NCBI RefSeq assembly: GCF_000518485.1
Contig: NZ_JADR01000007.1
Location: 1-64,000 of the forward strand
DNA length: 64,000 bases
Reading direction: 5' to 3'
DNA from: Olleya marilimosa CAM030
GTDB lineage: Bacteria; Bacteroidota; Bacteroidia; Flavobacteriales; Flavobacteriaceae
Shown here piece by piece: positions 25,814-34,384 of the stretch; position 1 is the first letter of the stretch; every line of letters begins with the position of its first letter. Position numbers and translations under genes: made by a program. A model generated the notes under the pieces. It made no database searches and had not been told where the DNA came from. It saw only the letters and a list, made by a program, of their open reading frames with translations.

Positions 25814-25869
25814 TATTTAATTTTAATTATAACGCTAAAGCGGAAATATATAAAAATGTAAATTTTTTG

Positions 25870-25916
25870 AAGATTCCTGTTTATTCTGAAACAAATTTCA
25901 GGTTAGCAGGAATCTT
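25870..25916 (+). terminator. Terminator after greA
   Basis: 10-bp outer stem AAGATTCCTG/CAGGAATCTT (25870-25879, 25907-25916) with an inner CTGAAA/TTTCAG hairpin, then seven T residues. A longer, bulged terminator. Confidence 0.75.
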
Positions 25917-25948
25917 TTTTTATCTTTAGTTTTTAAACCGAAACAAAT

Positions 25949-26338
25949 ATGTCATCCATTTTCACAAAAATAGTTAACGGAGAAATTCCGTGTTATAAAG
26001 TAGCCGAAACTGAAGATTTTTTAGCCTTCCTAGACGTTAATCCAAATGCTAAAGGGCATACCTTATGTATTCCTAAAAAGGAAGTAAACAAAATTTTTGA
26101 TTTAGATGAAGCAACGTACACTGCCTTAATGCTATTTTCTAGAAAAGTAGCAATAGCTTTAGAAAAAACAGTGCCATGTAAACGTGTAGGAGTAAGTGTA
26201 ATCGGTTTAGAAGTACCACATGTACATGTACATTTAATACCATTAAATACAATGGAAGATGCACGGTTTATTAATAAAGTAGCTTTACAAAAAGAAGATT
26301 TTGAAGCTTTAGCAAAAGCAATTGCTGCTAATTTATAA
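25949..26338 (+). CDS. HIT family protein (histidine triad nucleotide-binding)
   Basis: 129 residues of the Hint branch. The histidine triad is VPHVHVHLIPL near residue 92. The N terminus SIFTKIVNGEIPCYKVAETEDFLAFLDVNP is canonical. These proteins hydrolyse AMP linked to amines or similar adenylates. Convergent with the zinc-ribbon gene, with a six-base 3' overlap. Confidence 0.92.
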   Translation: MSSIFTKIVNGEIPCYKVAETEDFLAFLDVNPNAKGHTLCIPKKEVNKIFDLDEATYTALMLFSRKVAIALEKTVPCKRVGVSVIGLEVPHVHVHLIPLNTMEDARFINKVALQKEDFEALAKAIAANL

Positions 26339-26680
26339 TTGGTAAACTATAACGCTTAGTATTGAAGCTATTAAGATGGTAACTGCACCAATTAAAATCC
26401 AAAATAGACTTTTATATTTTTTAGATGATTTTTTTGGTTGGAAAGCTTTCATTTGGTAGTCATAAACGCGCTCAATGTCGTCTGTCCAACGTGCAGGATA
26501 AATAGTTGTATTGCAAACAGTACAATGCATTTCAGTGTTCACCTCTTGTGTAATACTTTTATAAAAAGCAGTCTCAATAAAACGTTGTTTAAAGGTTAAT
26601 TGTAAACCTTTGGTACTAAAGCACTCTGGACAATTATTGTTTAAATCAACGGTATTTATTGTAAGTAATCTATCAGACAT
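26333..26680 (-). CDS. Small membrane protein with two CxxC pairs (zinc-ribbon type)
   Basis: 115 residues. Two cysteine pairs, NCPECF (about 17-20) and HCTVCNT (about 52-55), suggest a zinc ribbon, followed by a basic stretch (PKKSSKKYK) and one C-terminal membrane helix (about 92-114). The ribbon should face the cytoplasm. It begins at the base next to the end of the histidine kinase gene on the same strand, so both are co-transcribed. I do not recognise a named family. Confidence 0.75.
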   Translation of the reverse strand: MSDRLLTINTVDLNNNCPECFSTKGLQLTFKQRFIETAFYKSITQEVNTEMHCTVCNTTIYPARWTDDIERVYDYQMKAFQPKKSSKKYKSLFWILIGAVTILIASILSVIVYQL

Positions 26681-27865
26681 TTATATTGTTTTTAGGCTAA
26701 TCTGCATAGTGGTACCTTTACCTTTTTCAGAGTTTAAAACTTTTATACGACCATTATGGAAGTCCTCTACAATTCGTTTTGCCAATGATAAGCCAAGTCC
26801 CCAACCACGTTTTTTAGTTGTATAACCAGGCTCAAAGATAGTATTAAATTCGTTTTTACTTATTCCTTTTCCTGTATCTGTAACAGTTATTTTTACACGT
26901 TGTTCTAACTGTGTGATACTGACTTGTAAATCACCTTTTCCCTTCATGGCATCAATTGCATTTTTTACTAAGTTTTCAATTGTCCAACCATATAATTGGG
27001 TGTTTAAATTAACATATATAGGATGTTCTGGTAATTTAATGTCAAAATTTATAAGTCTAGATGATCTAGTTTTTAAATAATCATAAGCCTCCTTAGTTTC
27101 GGCAACTATATCTACTTTTTCTAATGTTGGAAGCGACCCTATTTTACTAAATCGCTCTGTAATAGTTTGTAAGCGACTAATGTCTTTTTCAATTTCTTTT
27201 ATATATTCAGGATTGGTGTTTTCGCCTTTTAAAATTTCGGTCCAACCAATTAATGACGACAATGGAGTCCCGATTTGATGTGCAGTTTCTTTAGCCATCC
27301 CTGACCATAATTTATTTTGAGTAGCAATTTTAGAACTGCGATAAAAAAAGTAAACCACAGCTCCAAATAAGACAATAATCAATAATAGTGCTAATGGATA
27401 ATATTTTAGTTTATTTAAAAGCGGAGAGTTTCCGTAGTAAAGTGTTCCAATAGCTTCATCGCTATTAGTTTTATTATTAAAATAAGATAATGCAATCGGA
27501 TTATTTTCTTTTTCAAACTGTAATTTGCTTTTTCTTAAAAAAGCATCTACATTTTTAATTCCTAAGGTGTCAAGATTATTAAAGCTACTAATTTCTCCTT
27601 TAGGAGATACTAAAATCATTGGTGTGGTTGAGGTAGAGTCTGTAATTATAAAGGTTGTGACATTGTTTACTTCGCCATCCAAACCATTTTTAAAACTATT
27701 TAAAAAATCACTTTGTGCATAAGACCACGTTTGCATTTTTCTGCGTTCTTCGGCTTTAAACTTCTGAAAAAACACATAGGTATTCCATAGTATTAAAGAT
27801 ATAATAGCAAATGAAGCAACAATAATTATCCAGCGGATTAGCTGACGATGTTTTGTAAAAAACAT
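26681..27865 (-). CDS. Sensor histidine kinase
   Basis: 394 residues. Two membrane helices (about 13-32 and 155-172) flank a sensor region of about 120 residues outside the membrane. The phosphoacceptor histidine is in AKETAHQIGTPLSSLIGW (about residue 195). The ATPase domain has the N box LVKNAIDAM, G1 VTDTGKGISKNEF and GWGLGLSLAKRIVED. The HQIGTPL variant places it in the HisKA-like group common in Bacteroidota. No response regulator is adjacent; the co-transcribed gene is the zinc-ribbon protein. Confidence 0.92.
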   Translation of the reverse strand: MFFTKHRQLIRWIIIVASFAIISLILWNTYVFFQKFKAEERRKMQTWSYAQSDFLNSFKNGLDGEVNNVTTFIITDSTSTTPMILVSPKGEISSFNNLDTLGIKNVDAFLRKSKLQFEKENNPIALSYFNNKTNSDEAIGTLYYGNSPLLNKLKYYPLALLLIIVLFGAVVYFFYRSSKIATQNKLWSGMAKETAHQIGTPLSSLIGWTEILKGENTNPEYIKEIEKDISRLQTITERFSKIGSLPTLEKVDIVAETKEAYDYLKTRSSRLINFDIKLPEHPIYVNLNTQLYGWTIENLVKNAIDAMKGKGDLQVSITQLEQRVKITVTDTGKGISKNEFNTIFEPGYTTKKRGWGLGLSLAKRIVEDFHNGRIKVLNSEKGKGTTMQISLKTI

Positions 27866-27959
27866 GATTGTAAGTTTTTGGTGTTAATATAATGCAATTC
27901 TGTTAATAATATTGTGGAGGTTGGTTACTAATTGCCTTTTAGTTGACTGACAGATTGTG

Positions 27960-27967
27960 TATTTTTG
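27960..27967 (+). promoter_or_regulatory. Promoter -7 box for the flavin reductase-like gene
   Basis: TATTTTTG followed by TAG, 19 bases before the ATG; matches TAnnTTTG. Confidence 0.55.
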
Positions 27968-27986
27968 TAGTAAATAAAACACGACT

Positions 27987-28841
27987 ATGTTATCTTTTAC
28001 TCCACAAGAATTTTCTACTGCTAAACTACATAGCTATTTGCTTAGTGCTGTGGCTCCTAGACCAATTGCTTTTGCTAGTACAATAGATGCAAATGGAAAA
28101 CCTAACTTATCACCTTTTAGCTTTTTTAACGTATTTAGTGCTAATCCACCAATATTAATCTTTTCGCCAGCAAGACGCGTTAGAGATAATACTATTAAGC
28201 ATACTTTGGTTAATGCAGAAGCCACTAAAGAGGTTGTTATTAATGTTGTTAATTATGATATTGTACAACAAATGTCTTTAAGTAGTACAGAATATCCAGA
28301 AGGTGTAAACGAATTTGAAAAAGCTGGTCTTACCATGTTAAAATCAGATTTGGTAAAACCATTTAGGGTTGCAGAAAGTCCTGTGCAAATGGAGTGTAAA
28401 GTCAATCAAATTGTACACCTTGGTGAAAACGCAGGAGCAGGTAATTTAATTATTTGTGAAGTTGTTAAAATGCATGTGTCAGAGGATGTTTTAGATGAAA
28501 ATGGTGCAATTGATCAAAATAAACTAGATTTAGTATCTAGAGCAGGAGGTAGTTATTATAGTAGAGCAAAATCTGGATTTTTTGAAATTCCAAAACCCTT
28601 ATCAACCCTTGGTATTGGTGTTGATGCTTTGCCAAAAGCTATCAGAGAAAGCGCTATTTTAACAGGTAATGATTTAGGTCTTTTAGGAAATGTTGAAAAC
28701 TTACCTGAGGAAAATAGCATTCAGGCTTTTAAAAACCAACATAATTTAAGTTCTTTGTCGACTGAGCAAAAACATAAAAAGGCAAAAGACTTTTTAAGTT
28801 ATAGTGATGTAGAAAGCGCTTGGAAAGTGTTGTTATCGTAA
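27987..28841 (+). CDS. Flavin reductase family / FMN-binding split-barrel protein
   Basis: 284 residues. The split-barrel FMN-binding domain (about 15-200) contains SAVAPRPIAFASTIDANGKPNLSPFSFFNVFSANPP, typical of the flavoredoxin/flavin-reductase-like group. The C-terminal ~80 residues carry an extra helical extension. It probably binds FMN and uses NAD(P)H or acts on an unknown partner. DUF3127 follows 45 bases later on the same strand. Confidence 0.88.
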   Translation: MLSFTPQEFSTAKLHSYLLSAVAPRPIAFASTIDANGKPNLSPFSFFNVFSANPPILIFSPARRVRDNTIKHTLVNAEATKEVVINVVNYDIVQQMSLSSTEYPEGVNEFEKAGLTMLKSDLVKPFRVAESPVQMECKVNQIVHLGENAGAGNLIICEVVKMHVSEDVLDENGAIDQNKLDLVSRAGGSYYSRAKSGFFEIPKPLSTLGIGVDALPKAIRESAILTGNDLGLLGNVENLPEENSIQAFKNQHNLSSLSTEQKHKKAKDFLSYSDVESAWKVLLS

Positions 28842-28886
28842 AGTTACGATATTTAATTAGACGAATATTTAATAATTATATAGAAA

Positions 28887-29264
28887 ATGGAAGTACAAGG
28901 TAAAGTGAAGCTAATAGGAGAAACGCAAAGTTTTGGTAGCAACGGATTTAGAAAAAGAGAATTAGTAGTAACTACTGAAGAGCAGTATCCTCAACATATT
29001 TTAGTAGAATTTGTTCAAGATAAATGTGATTTATTAAACAACTATCAAGTAGGTCAAGATGTTAAAGTAAATATCAATTTACGTGGTAGAGAGTGGGTTA
29101 ACCCTCAAGGTGAAACTAAATATTTTAACTCTATCCAAGGTTGGAGAATTGAAGGAGTACAAGCAGGAGCAGCACCTCAAGGGATGCCAGAAGTGCCACC
29201 AGCTCAAGCTTTTGAGCCAGCTAGTAATGTAAAAGATGAAGATCACGACGATTTACCATTTTAG
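28887..29264 (+). CDS. DUF3127 protein with an SSB-like acidic C-terminal tip
   Basis: 125 residues. The DUF3127 domain (about 1-90) is beta-rich and OB-fold-like (GKVKLIGETQSFGSNGFRKRELVVTT; QDVKVNINLRGREWVNPQGE). A Pro/Ala-rich linker then ends in DHDDLPF. That tip is the same as the last residues of the SSB in this window (EDDLPF). The domain, linker and tip all copy the layout of SSB, so it may bind nucleic acid and recruit SSB partners; the family has no established function. Confidence 0.88.
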   Translation: MEVQGKVKLIGETQSFGSNGFRKRELVVTTEEQYPQHILVEFVQDKCDLLNNYQVGQDVKVNINLRGREWVNPQGETKYFNSIQGWRIEGVQAGAAPQGMPEVPPAQAFEPASNVKDEDHDDLPF

Positions 29265-29312
29265 GTAATAATCAGTCTTATATACAGTAATTTTGTACTG
29301 TGTAAAATATTT

Positions 29313-29345
29313 AAACCTCATGACTTTTGTTTTGAGGTTTTTTTT
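29313..29345 (+). terminator. Terminator after DUF3127
   Basis: Stem AAACCTCA/TGAGGTTT (29313-29320, 29333-29340) with a long T run. A second weaker imperfect hairpin follows (about 29350-29383). The rest of the gap to 29590 is A/T-rich with no feature I can support. Confidence 0.75.
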
Positions 29346-29590
29346 TATAAAAAAAAGCCTTGTGGTTAAACAAGACTTTTTAGATTAGTGGGTTTCAGTT
29401 TGTCTTTAAGTTATAAATTTTAAAAACATTATTAAACTAATTATCAATATAAAGACTACATAAATATCTAAAAAATAATTTTAAATTCGTACAAATACCT
29501 GATATTTAACGTTATAAATTTAAATCATACTGCTTTTTGTAGTTTTTTTAAGTCAATGTCATTTTTAATCTCTAAATTAAATTGTTGTAA

Positions 29591-30217
29591 ATGGAATTTT
29601 TAAATAGTGATAATGCGTTTCCAGATGTTACTAAAGCATCAGAGGATGGTCTTTTGGCTATTGGAGGAGATTTAAGTGCCAAACGCTTGTTAAATGCCTA
29701 TCAAAAAGGCATTTTTCCTTGGTTTGAAGACGATAACACTATAATGTGGTGGTCTCCAGATCCAAGATTTGTATTATTTCCAGAAGATTTAAAAGTGTCT
29801 AAAAGTATGAAACAAGTCATACGTAATACAGACTTTGTTGTGACAGTTAATAAAGATTTTAATGCTGTAATAGCTGCATGTGCAGCTGTAAAGCGTCCTG
29901 GTCAAGATGATACTTGGATTACTAATGGTATGATTGAAGCTTATACTAACTTACATCAATTAGGTTATGCTAAGTCTATTGAGGTGTGGTTAGATAATAC
30001 CCTTGTTGGTGGATTATATGGTGTGGATTTGGGTAATGGAGTTTTTTGTGGAGAAAGTATGTTTACTAAAGTTAGTAATGCTAGTAAAGTAGGATTTATA
30101 AGTTTTATTCAAAATACCAATTATAAGCTTATAGATTGCCAAGTATACACTAATCATTTAGAAAGTTTAGGTGCGATTGATATTTCTAGAGATCAGTTTT
30201 TAAAGTATTTAACTTAA
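29591..30217 (+). CDS. aat: Leucyl/phenylalanyl-tRNA--protein transferase
   Basis: 208 residues. It adds Leu or Phe to proteins with N-terminal Arg or Lys, marking them for ClpAP (N-end rule). Family motifs are FPDVTKASEDGLLAIGGDLSAKRLLNAYQKGIFPWF, WWSPDPRFVLFPEDLKVSKS, and GVDLGNGVFCGESMFTKVSNASK. Length is typical. It overlaps the convergent tag gene by four bases. Confidence 0.95.
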   Translation: MEFLNSDNAFPDVTKASEDGLLAIGGDLSAKRLLNAYQKGIFPWFEDDNTIMWWSPDPRFVLFPEDLKVSKSMKQVIRNTDFVVTVNKDFNAVIAACAAVKRPGQDDTWITNGMIEAYTNLHQLGYAKSIEVWLDNTLVGGLYGVDLGNGVFCGESMFTKVSNASKVGFISFIQNTNYKLIDCQVYTNHLESLGAIDISRDQFLKYLT

Positions 30218-30777
30218 ACCTCGTTGTATCTAAAACAATCTACTTCATGATCATTTACCATGCCTACAGCTTGCATAAAAGCATACATAACGGTTGATCC
30301 TACAAACTTAAATCCTCGTTTTTTTAAATCTTTGCTTAAGGCATCACTTACAGGAGTATTTGCTGGAGCATTTTTGTAATACGCTACTTTGTTTTTTATA
30401 GGAGTATTGTTTACAAAAGCCCATAAATAAGTGCTAAAACTCCCAAATTCTTTTTGGATGTCCATAAATAATTGCGCATTAGTAATAGTGGCATTTACTT
30501 TTAATTTATTTCTAATAATGCCAGCATTTTGTAATAATTCAGATTTTTTGTCTTCATTATAATTAGCTATTTTCTTGTAATCAAATTGATCAAATGCATC
30601 AAAAAAATTGTTTCGTTTACGTAAAATTGTAATCCAACTAAGGCCAGCTTGAAAGGTTTCTAGAATTAAAAACTCAAATAGTGTAGCGTCATCATATACA
30701 GGTTTTCCCCACTCTTTATCATGGTAAGCTTCATATAAATCATCTCCAACGCACCAACCGCATTTATGTTTTTTCAT
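30214..30777 (-). CDS. tag: DNA-3-methyladenine glycosylase I
   Basis: 187 residues. The N terminus KHKCGWCVGDDLYEAYHDKEWG holds zinc ligands and the substrate pocket; FQAGLSWITILRKRNNF and the C-terminal NDHEVDCFR (His/Cys zinc ligands) match the Tag family. It removes 3-methyladenine from alkylated DNA. A small membrane-protein frame lies immediately upstream, overlapping by 14 bases. Confidence 0.95.
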   Translation of the reverse strand: MKKHKCGWCVGDDLYEAYHDKEWGKPVYDDATLFEFLILETFQAGLSWITILRKRNNFFDAFDQFDYKKIANYNEDKKSELLQNAGIIRNKLKVNATITNAQLFMDIQKEFGSFSTYLWAFVNNTPIKNKVAYYKNAPANTPVSDALSKDLKKRGFKFVGSTVMYAFMQAVGMVNDHEVDCFRYNEV

Positions 30778-30964
30778 TTTGTTTCGTTTTTCGATATTCC
30801 TTTATGCTAATTAGTAAGTATATAAGGACTATTACATGTCTTAAATCAAACAAGTATAGGTTTTTAAATATATGGTAATTTGGAATTAAATTTAAACTTT
30901 TACAAGCCAATAAACTAAAATAACCAACAAATAAAATAGGTTTAAAGGTTCTTAAAGTTAACAT
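30764..30964 (-). CDS. Small hydrophobic protein upstream of tag
   Basis: A 66-residue frame with two hydrophobic stretches (about 8-27 and 42-55) and a basic C terminus (KEYRKTKQNEKT). Composition looks protein-like (VIVLIYLLISI next to DLRH), and its end overlaps the tag start by 14 bases, as in translational coupling. No family recognised; it could be a chance frame in an A/T-rich gap. Confidence 0.4.
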   Translation of the reverse strand: MLTLRTFKPILFVGYFSLLACKSLNLIPNYHIFKNLYLFDLRHVIVLIYLLISIKEYRKTKQNEKT

Positions 30965-31042
30965 TGTAAGGAAGTTTTAATAATATCTACTAATGTAACA
31001 ACAGTAACTTATAAATCATAATAGTTGCTGTATTTTTGTACT

Positions 31043-31660
31043 ATGGAAACACTTAAAAATACAATTATCAAACAAATTATAGAAGATGGATTAGATAATA
31101 GCATGAGCTATGTTGAGTATAGAGAATTAGTTATGACTAAAGTCGAAAATAACTCCAATACAGGTCATGAAGTTACTGAGGCTTTGGCAAATTATACTAT
31201 GCTTAACAACAAGCGCATGAAGCGTTGGGATAAAACAATTAAGATAGGAGAAGGTGTTGCTGATGCTATAAAACATAAAAAGTTTAACCAAACTTGGATT
31301 GTCATTACAGAGAGTTGGTGTGGTGATGCTGCACACGTGATACCTGTAATTAATAAAATTGCTGAATTAAATCAAGGTATTAACTTTAGAGTTGTACTAA
31401 GAGATGACAATGAAGCGTTAATGGATCAATTTTTAACCAATGGATCTAGATCTATAGCTAAGCTAATTATTTTAGATACTGCAACTAAAGATGTTATTGC
31501 AACTTATGGTCCCAGACCAAGTACTGCAACGTTGTTGGTAAATGATTATAAAGCAAAGCATGGTATTTTAACACCAGAGTTTAAAGAAGAATTACAACAA
31601 TGGTATAATAAGGATAAAGGACAAACGGTCATTGCTGATTTAGTCACTTTAATTAGCTAA
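31043..31660 (+). CDS. Thioredoxin family protein with a single-cysteine WCGDA motif
   Basis: 205 residues from the ATG at 31043; a frame-extending ATG at 31025 is less likely because a TAnnTTTG box lies between the two. The thioredoxin fold region includes TWIVITESWCGDAAHVIPVINKIAEL, then NFRVVLRDDNEALMDQFLTNGSRSIAKLIILD. The usual CxxC is replaced by CGDA with one cysteine, so a dithiol exchange cycle is not possible in the standard way. The ~70-residue N-terminal region is helical. Function unknown; monocistronic. Confidence 0.85.
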   Translation: METLKNTIIKQIIEDGLDNSMSYVEYRELVMTKVENNSNTGHEVTEALANYTMLNNKRMKRWDKTIKIGEGVADAIKHKKFNQTWIVITESWCGDAAHVIPVINKIAELNQGINFRVVLRDDNEALMDQFLTNGSRSIAKLIILDTATKDVIATYGPRPSTATLLVNDYKAKHGILTPEFKEELQQWYNKDKGQTVIADLVTLIS

Positions 31661-31700
31661 ATTATCCATCTATTCTCTTTTTTACTAAAAGGGAATGCAT

Positions 31701-32423
31701 TTATTTACCTTTAAATTCAAAGGTAATAGAGCCTAATTGTTTTGCTTTTTCAGAGGTATTAAACTTAGCCTCTTTTGCATATTGTAAAGCGTGTTCTTGC
31801 AGGCATACATTGTTAGAGGTGGATGCGTTATTTATGTAAGCATCAATAACATGACCATTACTATTTACAGTTATGTTAACCACAATTTTACCTTGAGCGT
31901 CGCATAAGTAGACGGGAATTGGTAGGGATAGGTCTATACGTCCTTTTAATGAATAGTAAATAGAACTGTTAGTGTTTGCCACATGACTTTGTTTTACGCT
32001 TTTATTTTGAGAGCGTTTATTAAGTATTTCATTAACACTATTAAAGCTTGTTAATGTCTTTTCAGAGATTGCAGAATGACCATTATTTGCTTCAGAAGAT
32101 TCATCGCTTTCGACTTTATTTTTATAGGTTTCTAATTTTGGATTGGTATAATCTTCAGGAGGAGCTATTGGTTTGTAGGCTTGAGCGTAATGTTTATAAT
32201 TTTCAGTGGTATTAAAGGCCTTGTTAGTTGCTTTTTTAGTGTTTTTAGTTGGTGTTAATTCTGTTTCATTTTCAATAACATCTTCAACTTTTTCAATAGC
32301 ATATAAAGTCTCGGTAACCGTTATATTTGTTTTAAAAATAGTCACATTCAATACAGATAGTATCAGTGTACCTGAAATTAATAATGTTATAGCTAACGCT
32401 TTATGAGAATTTTTAAAAGACAT
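31701..32423 (-). CDS. TonB-like energy-transducer family protein
   Basis: 240 residues. One N-terminal membrane helix (about 9-29) is followed by a long Asn/Lys/Thr-rich periplasmic linker (about 30-165) and a TonB-type C-terminal domain (about 165-240: YYSLKGRIDLSLPIPVYL, KIVVNITVNSNGHVIDAYI, AKFNTSEKAKQLGSITFEFKG). Such proteins couple the proton motive force to outer-membrane receptors, or are paralogues with regulatory roles. ExbB/ExbD are not nearby. The linker is not proline-rich as in classic TonB. Confidence 0.75.
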   Translation of the reverse strand: MSFKNSHKALAITLLISGTLILSVLNVTIFKTNITVTETLYAIEKVEDVIENETELTPTKNTKKATNKAFNTTENYKHYAQAYKPIAPPEDYTNPKLETYKNKVESDESSEANNGHSAISEKTLTSFNSVNEILNKRSQNKSVKQSHVANTNSSIYYSLKGRIDLSLPIPVYLCDAQGKIVVNITVNSNGHVIDAYINNASTSNNVCLQEHALQYAKEAKFNTSEKAKQLGSITFEFKGK

Positions 32424-32492
32424 GTATTACAAACGATTAATAACTAATAGTTAGTGTTGTATATACGTTTGCAAAGTATAAAAAGACGTGTT

Positions 32493-33188
32493 TTAATCCT
32501 TTTTTGGGAGGTTTTTAATAAAATCGTCAATAGAAAGTCCTTTTTTAACATCAAATTCACCAATTTTAGTGCGACGTAATACAGACAAATGACCACCAGA
32601 GTGTAATGCTTTTCCAAAATCATTAGCTAAAGATCGTATGTAAGTACCTTTGCTACAAACAACCCTAAAGTCAATATTTAATCCATCAATTTTTGTGATT
32701 TCAAATTCTTGAATAGTAATTTTTCTAGATTTAATGTCAACCGTTTCACCAGCTCTAGCATATTCGTAAAGACGTTTTCCCTCTTTTTTCAATGCAGAAA
32801 ATATTGGAGGATATTGATCAATCTCTCCTATAAACTGTGTTGTGGTTTGGTGTATTAAATCTTCGGTAATGTGACTAGTTTCAAAAGTTTTATCAATTTC
32901 GGTTTCTAAATCGTAAGAAGGTGTTGTGCTTCCTAAAACAATAGTACCAGTATATTCTTTAATTTGACCTTGAAAAGCGTCTATCTGCTTGGTCATTTTA
33001 CCAGTACATATAACTAATAAACCTGTTGCCAAAGGGTCTAAAGTCCCAGCATGACCAACTTTAATTTTTTTAATGCCAAAGGCTTGACGGATTTCCCAGC
33101 GTAATTTATTGACCACCTGAAAAGATGTCCATTGTAATGGTTTGTCAATAAGTAAAACCTGTCCTGCTAAATAGTCTTCTTTAGTCAT
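32493..33188 (-). CDS. truB: tRNA pseudouridine(55) synthase
   Basis: 231 residues. The catalytic aspartate is in KVGHAGTLDPLATGLLVICTG. Other motifs are DKPLQWTSFQVVNKLRW and CSKGTYIRSLANDFG. It makes the T-loop pseudouridine of tRNAs. It is the last gene of the ftsX, DUF3098, uppP, truB run, four bases after uppP. Confidence 0.97.
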   Translation of the reverse strand: MTKEDYLAGQVLLIDKPLQWTSFQVVNKLRWEIRQAFGIKKIKVGHAGTLDPLATGLLVICTGKMTKQIDAFQGQIKEYTGTIVLGSTTPSYDLETEIDKTFETSHITEDLIHQTTTQFIGEIDQYPPIFSALKKEGKRLYEYARAGETVDIKSRKITIQEFEITKIDGLNIDFRVVCSKGTYIRSLANDFGKALHSGGHLSVLRRTKIGEFDVKKGLSIDDFIKNLPKKD

Positions 33189-33192
33189 TTAC

Positions 33193-33987
33193 TTAGTTTA
33201 AAATTGCAAATGATATTGCGATTATACCAACAATAGCACAGTAAATAGCAAAATATGAGAGCTTACTTTTTTTAACTAAGCTAATCATCCATGTGCAAGC
33301 AAATAATCCTGCGACAAAAGCAGCTATAAATCCAGCAGATAAGGCAGTAATATTTTGACTGTCAAAATTTAAATCACCTCCTAAAATGTCTTTTGCTATT
33401 TTACCAAAAATTAAAGGCACAACCATTAAAAATGAAAACCTTGCAGCTTTAGTTTTGTCATTACCTAATAATACTGAAGTAGATATGGTTGCTCCACTTC
33501 TAGATATACCAGGCAACATAGCAATTGCTTGAGATACACCTATTATAAGTGCGTCTTTAAAGGATACATTTTTGTTTGTGTTTTTTGCTTTATCTGCAAA
33601 AAATAAAAGAACAGCTGTAACTAGTAACATACAACCTACTAATAGGATATTGCCACCAAAAAGTTGCTCTAGTTGTTCTTCAAAAAACAAACCAACAAAT
33701 GCAGCAGGTAGCATAGAGATTGCAATTTTTGTTACAAATTTGGTGTCGTCATTCCATTTAAAGGATAAAAATCCTTTTATAATCTCTAAAATATCTTTTC
33801 TAAAAATAACAATGGTACTTAAAGCAGTAGCAAAATGAAGGACAACAGTAAATAGTAAACTTTCTTCAGGAATACTTTTATCGCCTAAAATGGCTTTACC
33901 TATTTCTAAATGACCACTTGAAGACACAGGAAGAAACTCAGTTAATCCTTGTACTATACCTAATAAAATTGAATCGAAAATATCCAT
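33193..33987 (-). CDS. uppP: Undecaprenyl-diphosphatase (bacitracin resistance type, BacA)
   Basis: 264 residues with about seven membrane helices. Catalytic motifs are GIVQGLTEFLPVSSSGHLEI and MLPGISRSGATIST. It dephosphorylates undecaprenyl diphosphate to recycle the carrier for peptidoglycan and other envelope polymers, at the periplasmic face. Just upstream of truB. Confidence 0.97.
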   Translation of the reverse strand: MDIFDSILLGIVQGLTEFLPVSSSGHLEIGKAILGDKSIPEESLLFTVVLHFATALSTIVIFRKDILEIIKGFLSFKWNDDTKFVTKIAISMLPAAFVGLFFEEQLEQLFGGNILLVGCMLLVTAVLLFFADKAKNTNKNVSFKDALIIGVSQAIAMLPGISRSGATISTSVLLGNDKTKAARFSFLMVVPLIFGKIAKDILGGDLNFDSQNITALSAGFIAAFVAGLFACTWMISLVKKSKLSYFAIYCAIVGIIAISFAILN

Positions 33988-34080
33988 GTTGGCAAAAGTA
34001 TTAAAATACTATGACCAAATGTTATATTGAAGTTGAAATTTAATACTCAAATTTCGATATACTAAAAACAAAAGAGAATG

Positions 34081-34368
34081 TTAGTCCGTTTTAGGCTTAG
34101 ATAATATAGCATAGACTTGTATTCCAAAGCCAATAATAACTAAAGCAGGAGCCAAACGGATGCGTCTCCAACTAAAAATAGCATCACTAAATACGTTTGG
34201 GTCATCGCTACCACCTCCAGACATTAATATAAAGCCTAAAGCAATGCAAGCTAAGCCTATAAACATAAATTTATAGTTGTGTTTACCAAAAACTAATTCG
34301 GTTTTTAAACTGTTTTTATTGTTTTTTTTGCTTTCTCCCAAAGTATTGTTTGTGTTGATTTGCGACAA
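34081..34368 (-). CDS. DUF3098 domain membrane protein
   Basis: 95 residues with two membrane helices (about 31-50 and 73-90) and the family signature FVFGKHNYKFMFIGLACIALGFILMSGG-like region (VFGKHNYKFMFIGLACIALG), SGGGSDDPNVFSDAIFSWRR-type loop. Bacteroidota family of unknown function, almost always between ftsX and uppP as here, which suggests an envelope or division role. Confidence 0.88.
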   Translation of the reverse strand: MSQINTNNTLGESKKNNKNSLKTELVFGKHNYKFMFIGLACIALGFILMSGGGSDDPNVFSDAIFSWRRIRLAPALVIIGFGIQVYAILSKPKTD

Positions 34369-34384
34369 ATTTAAACTATTTAAA

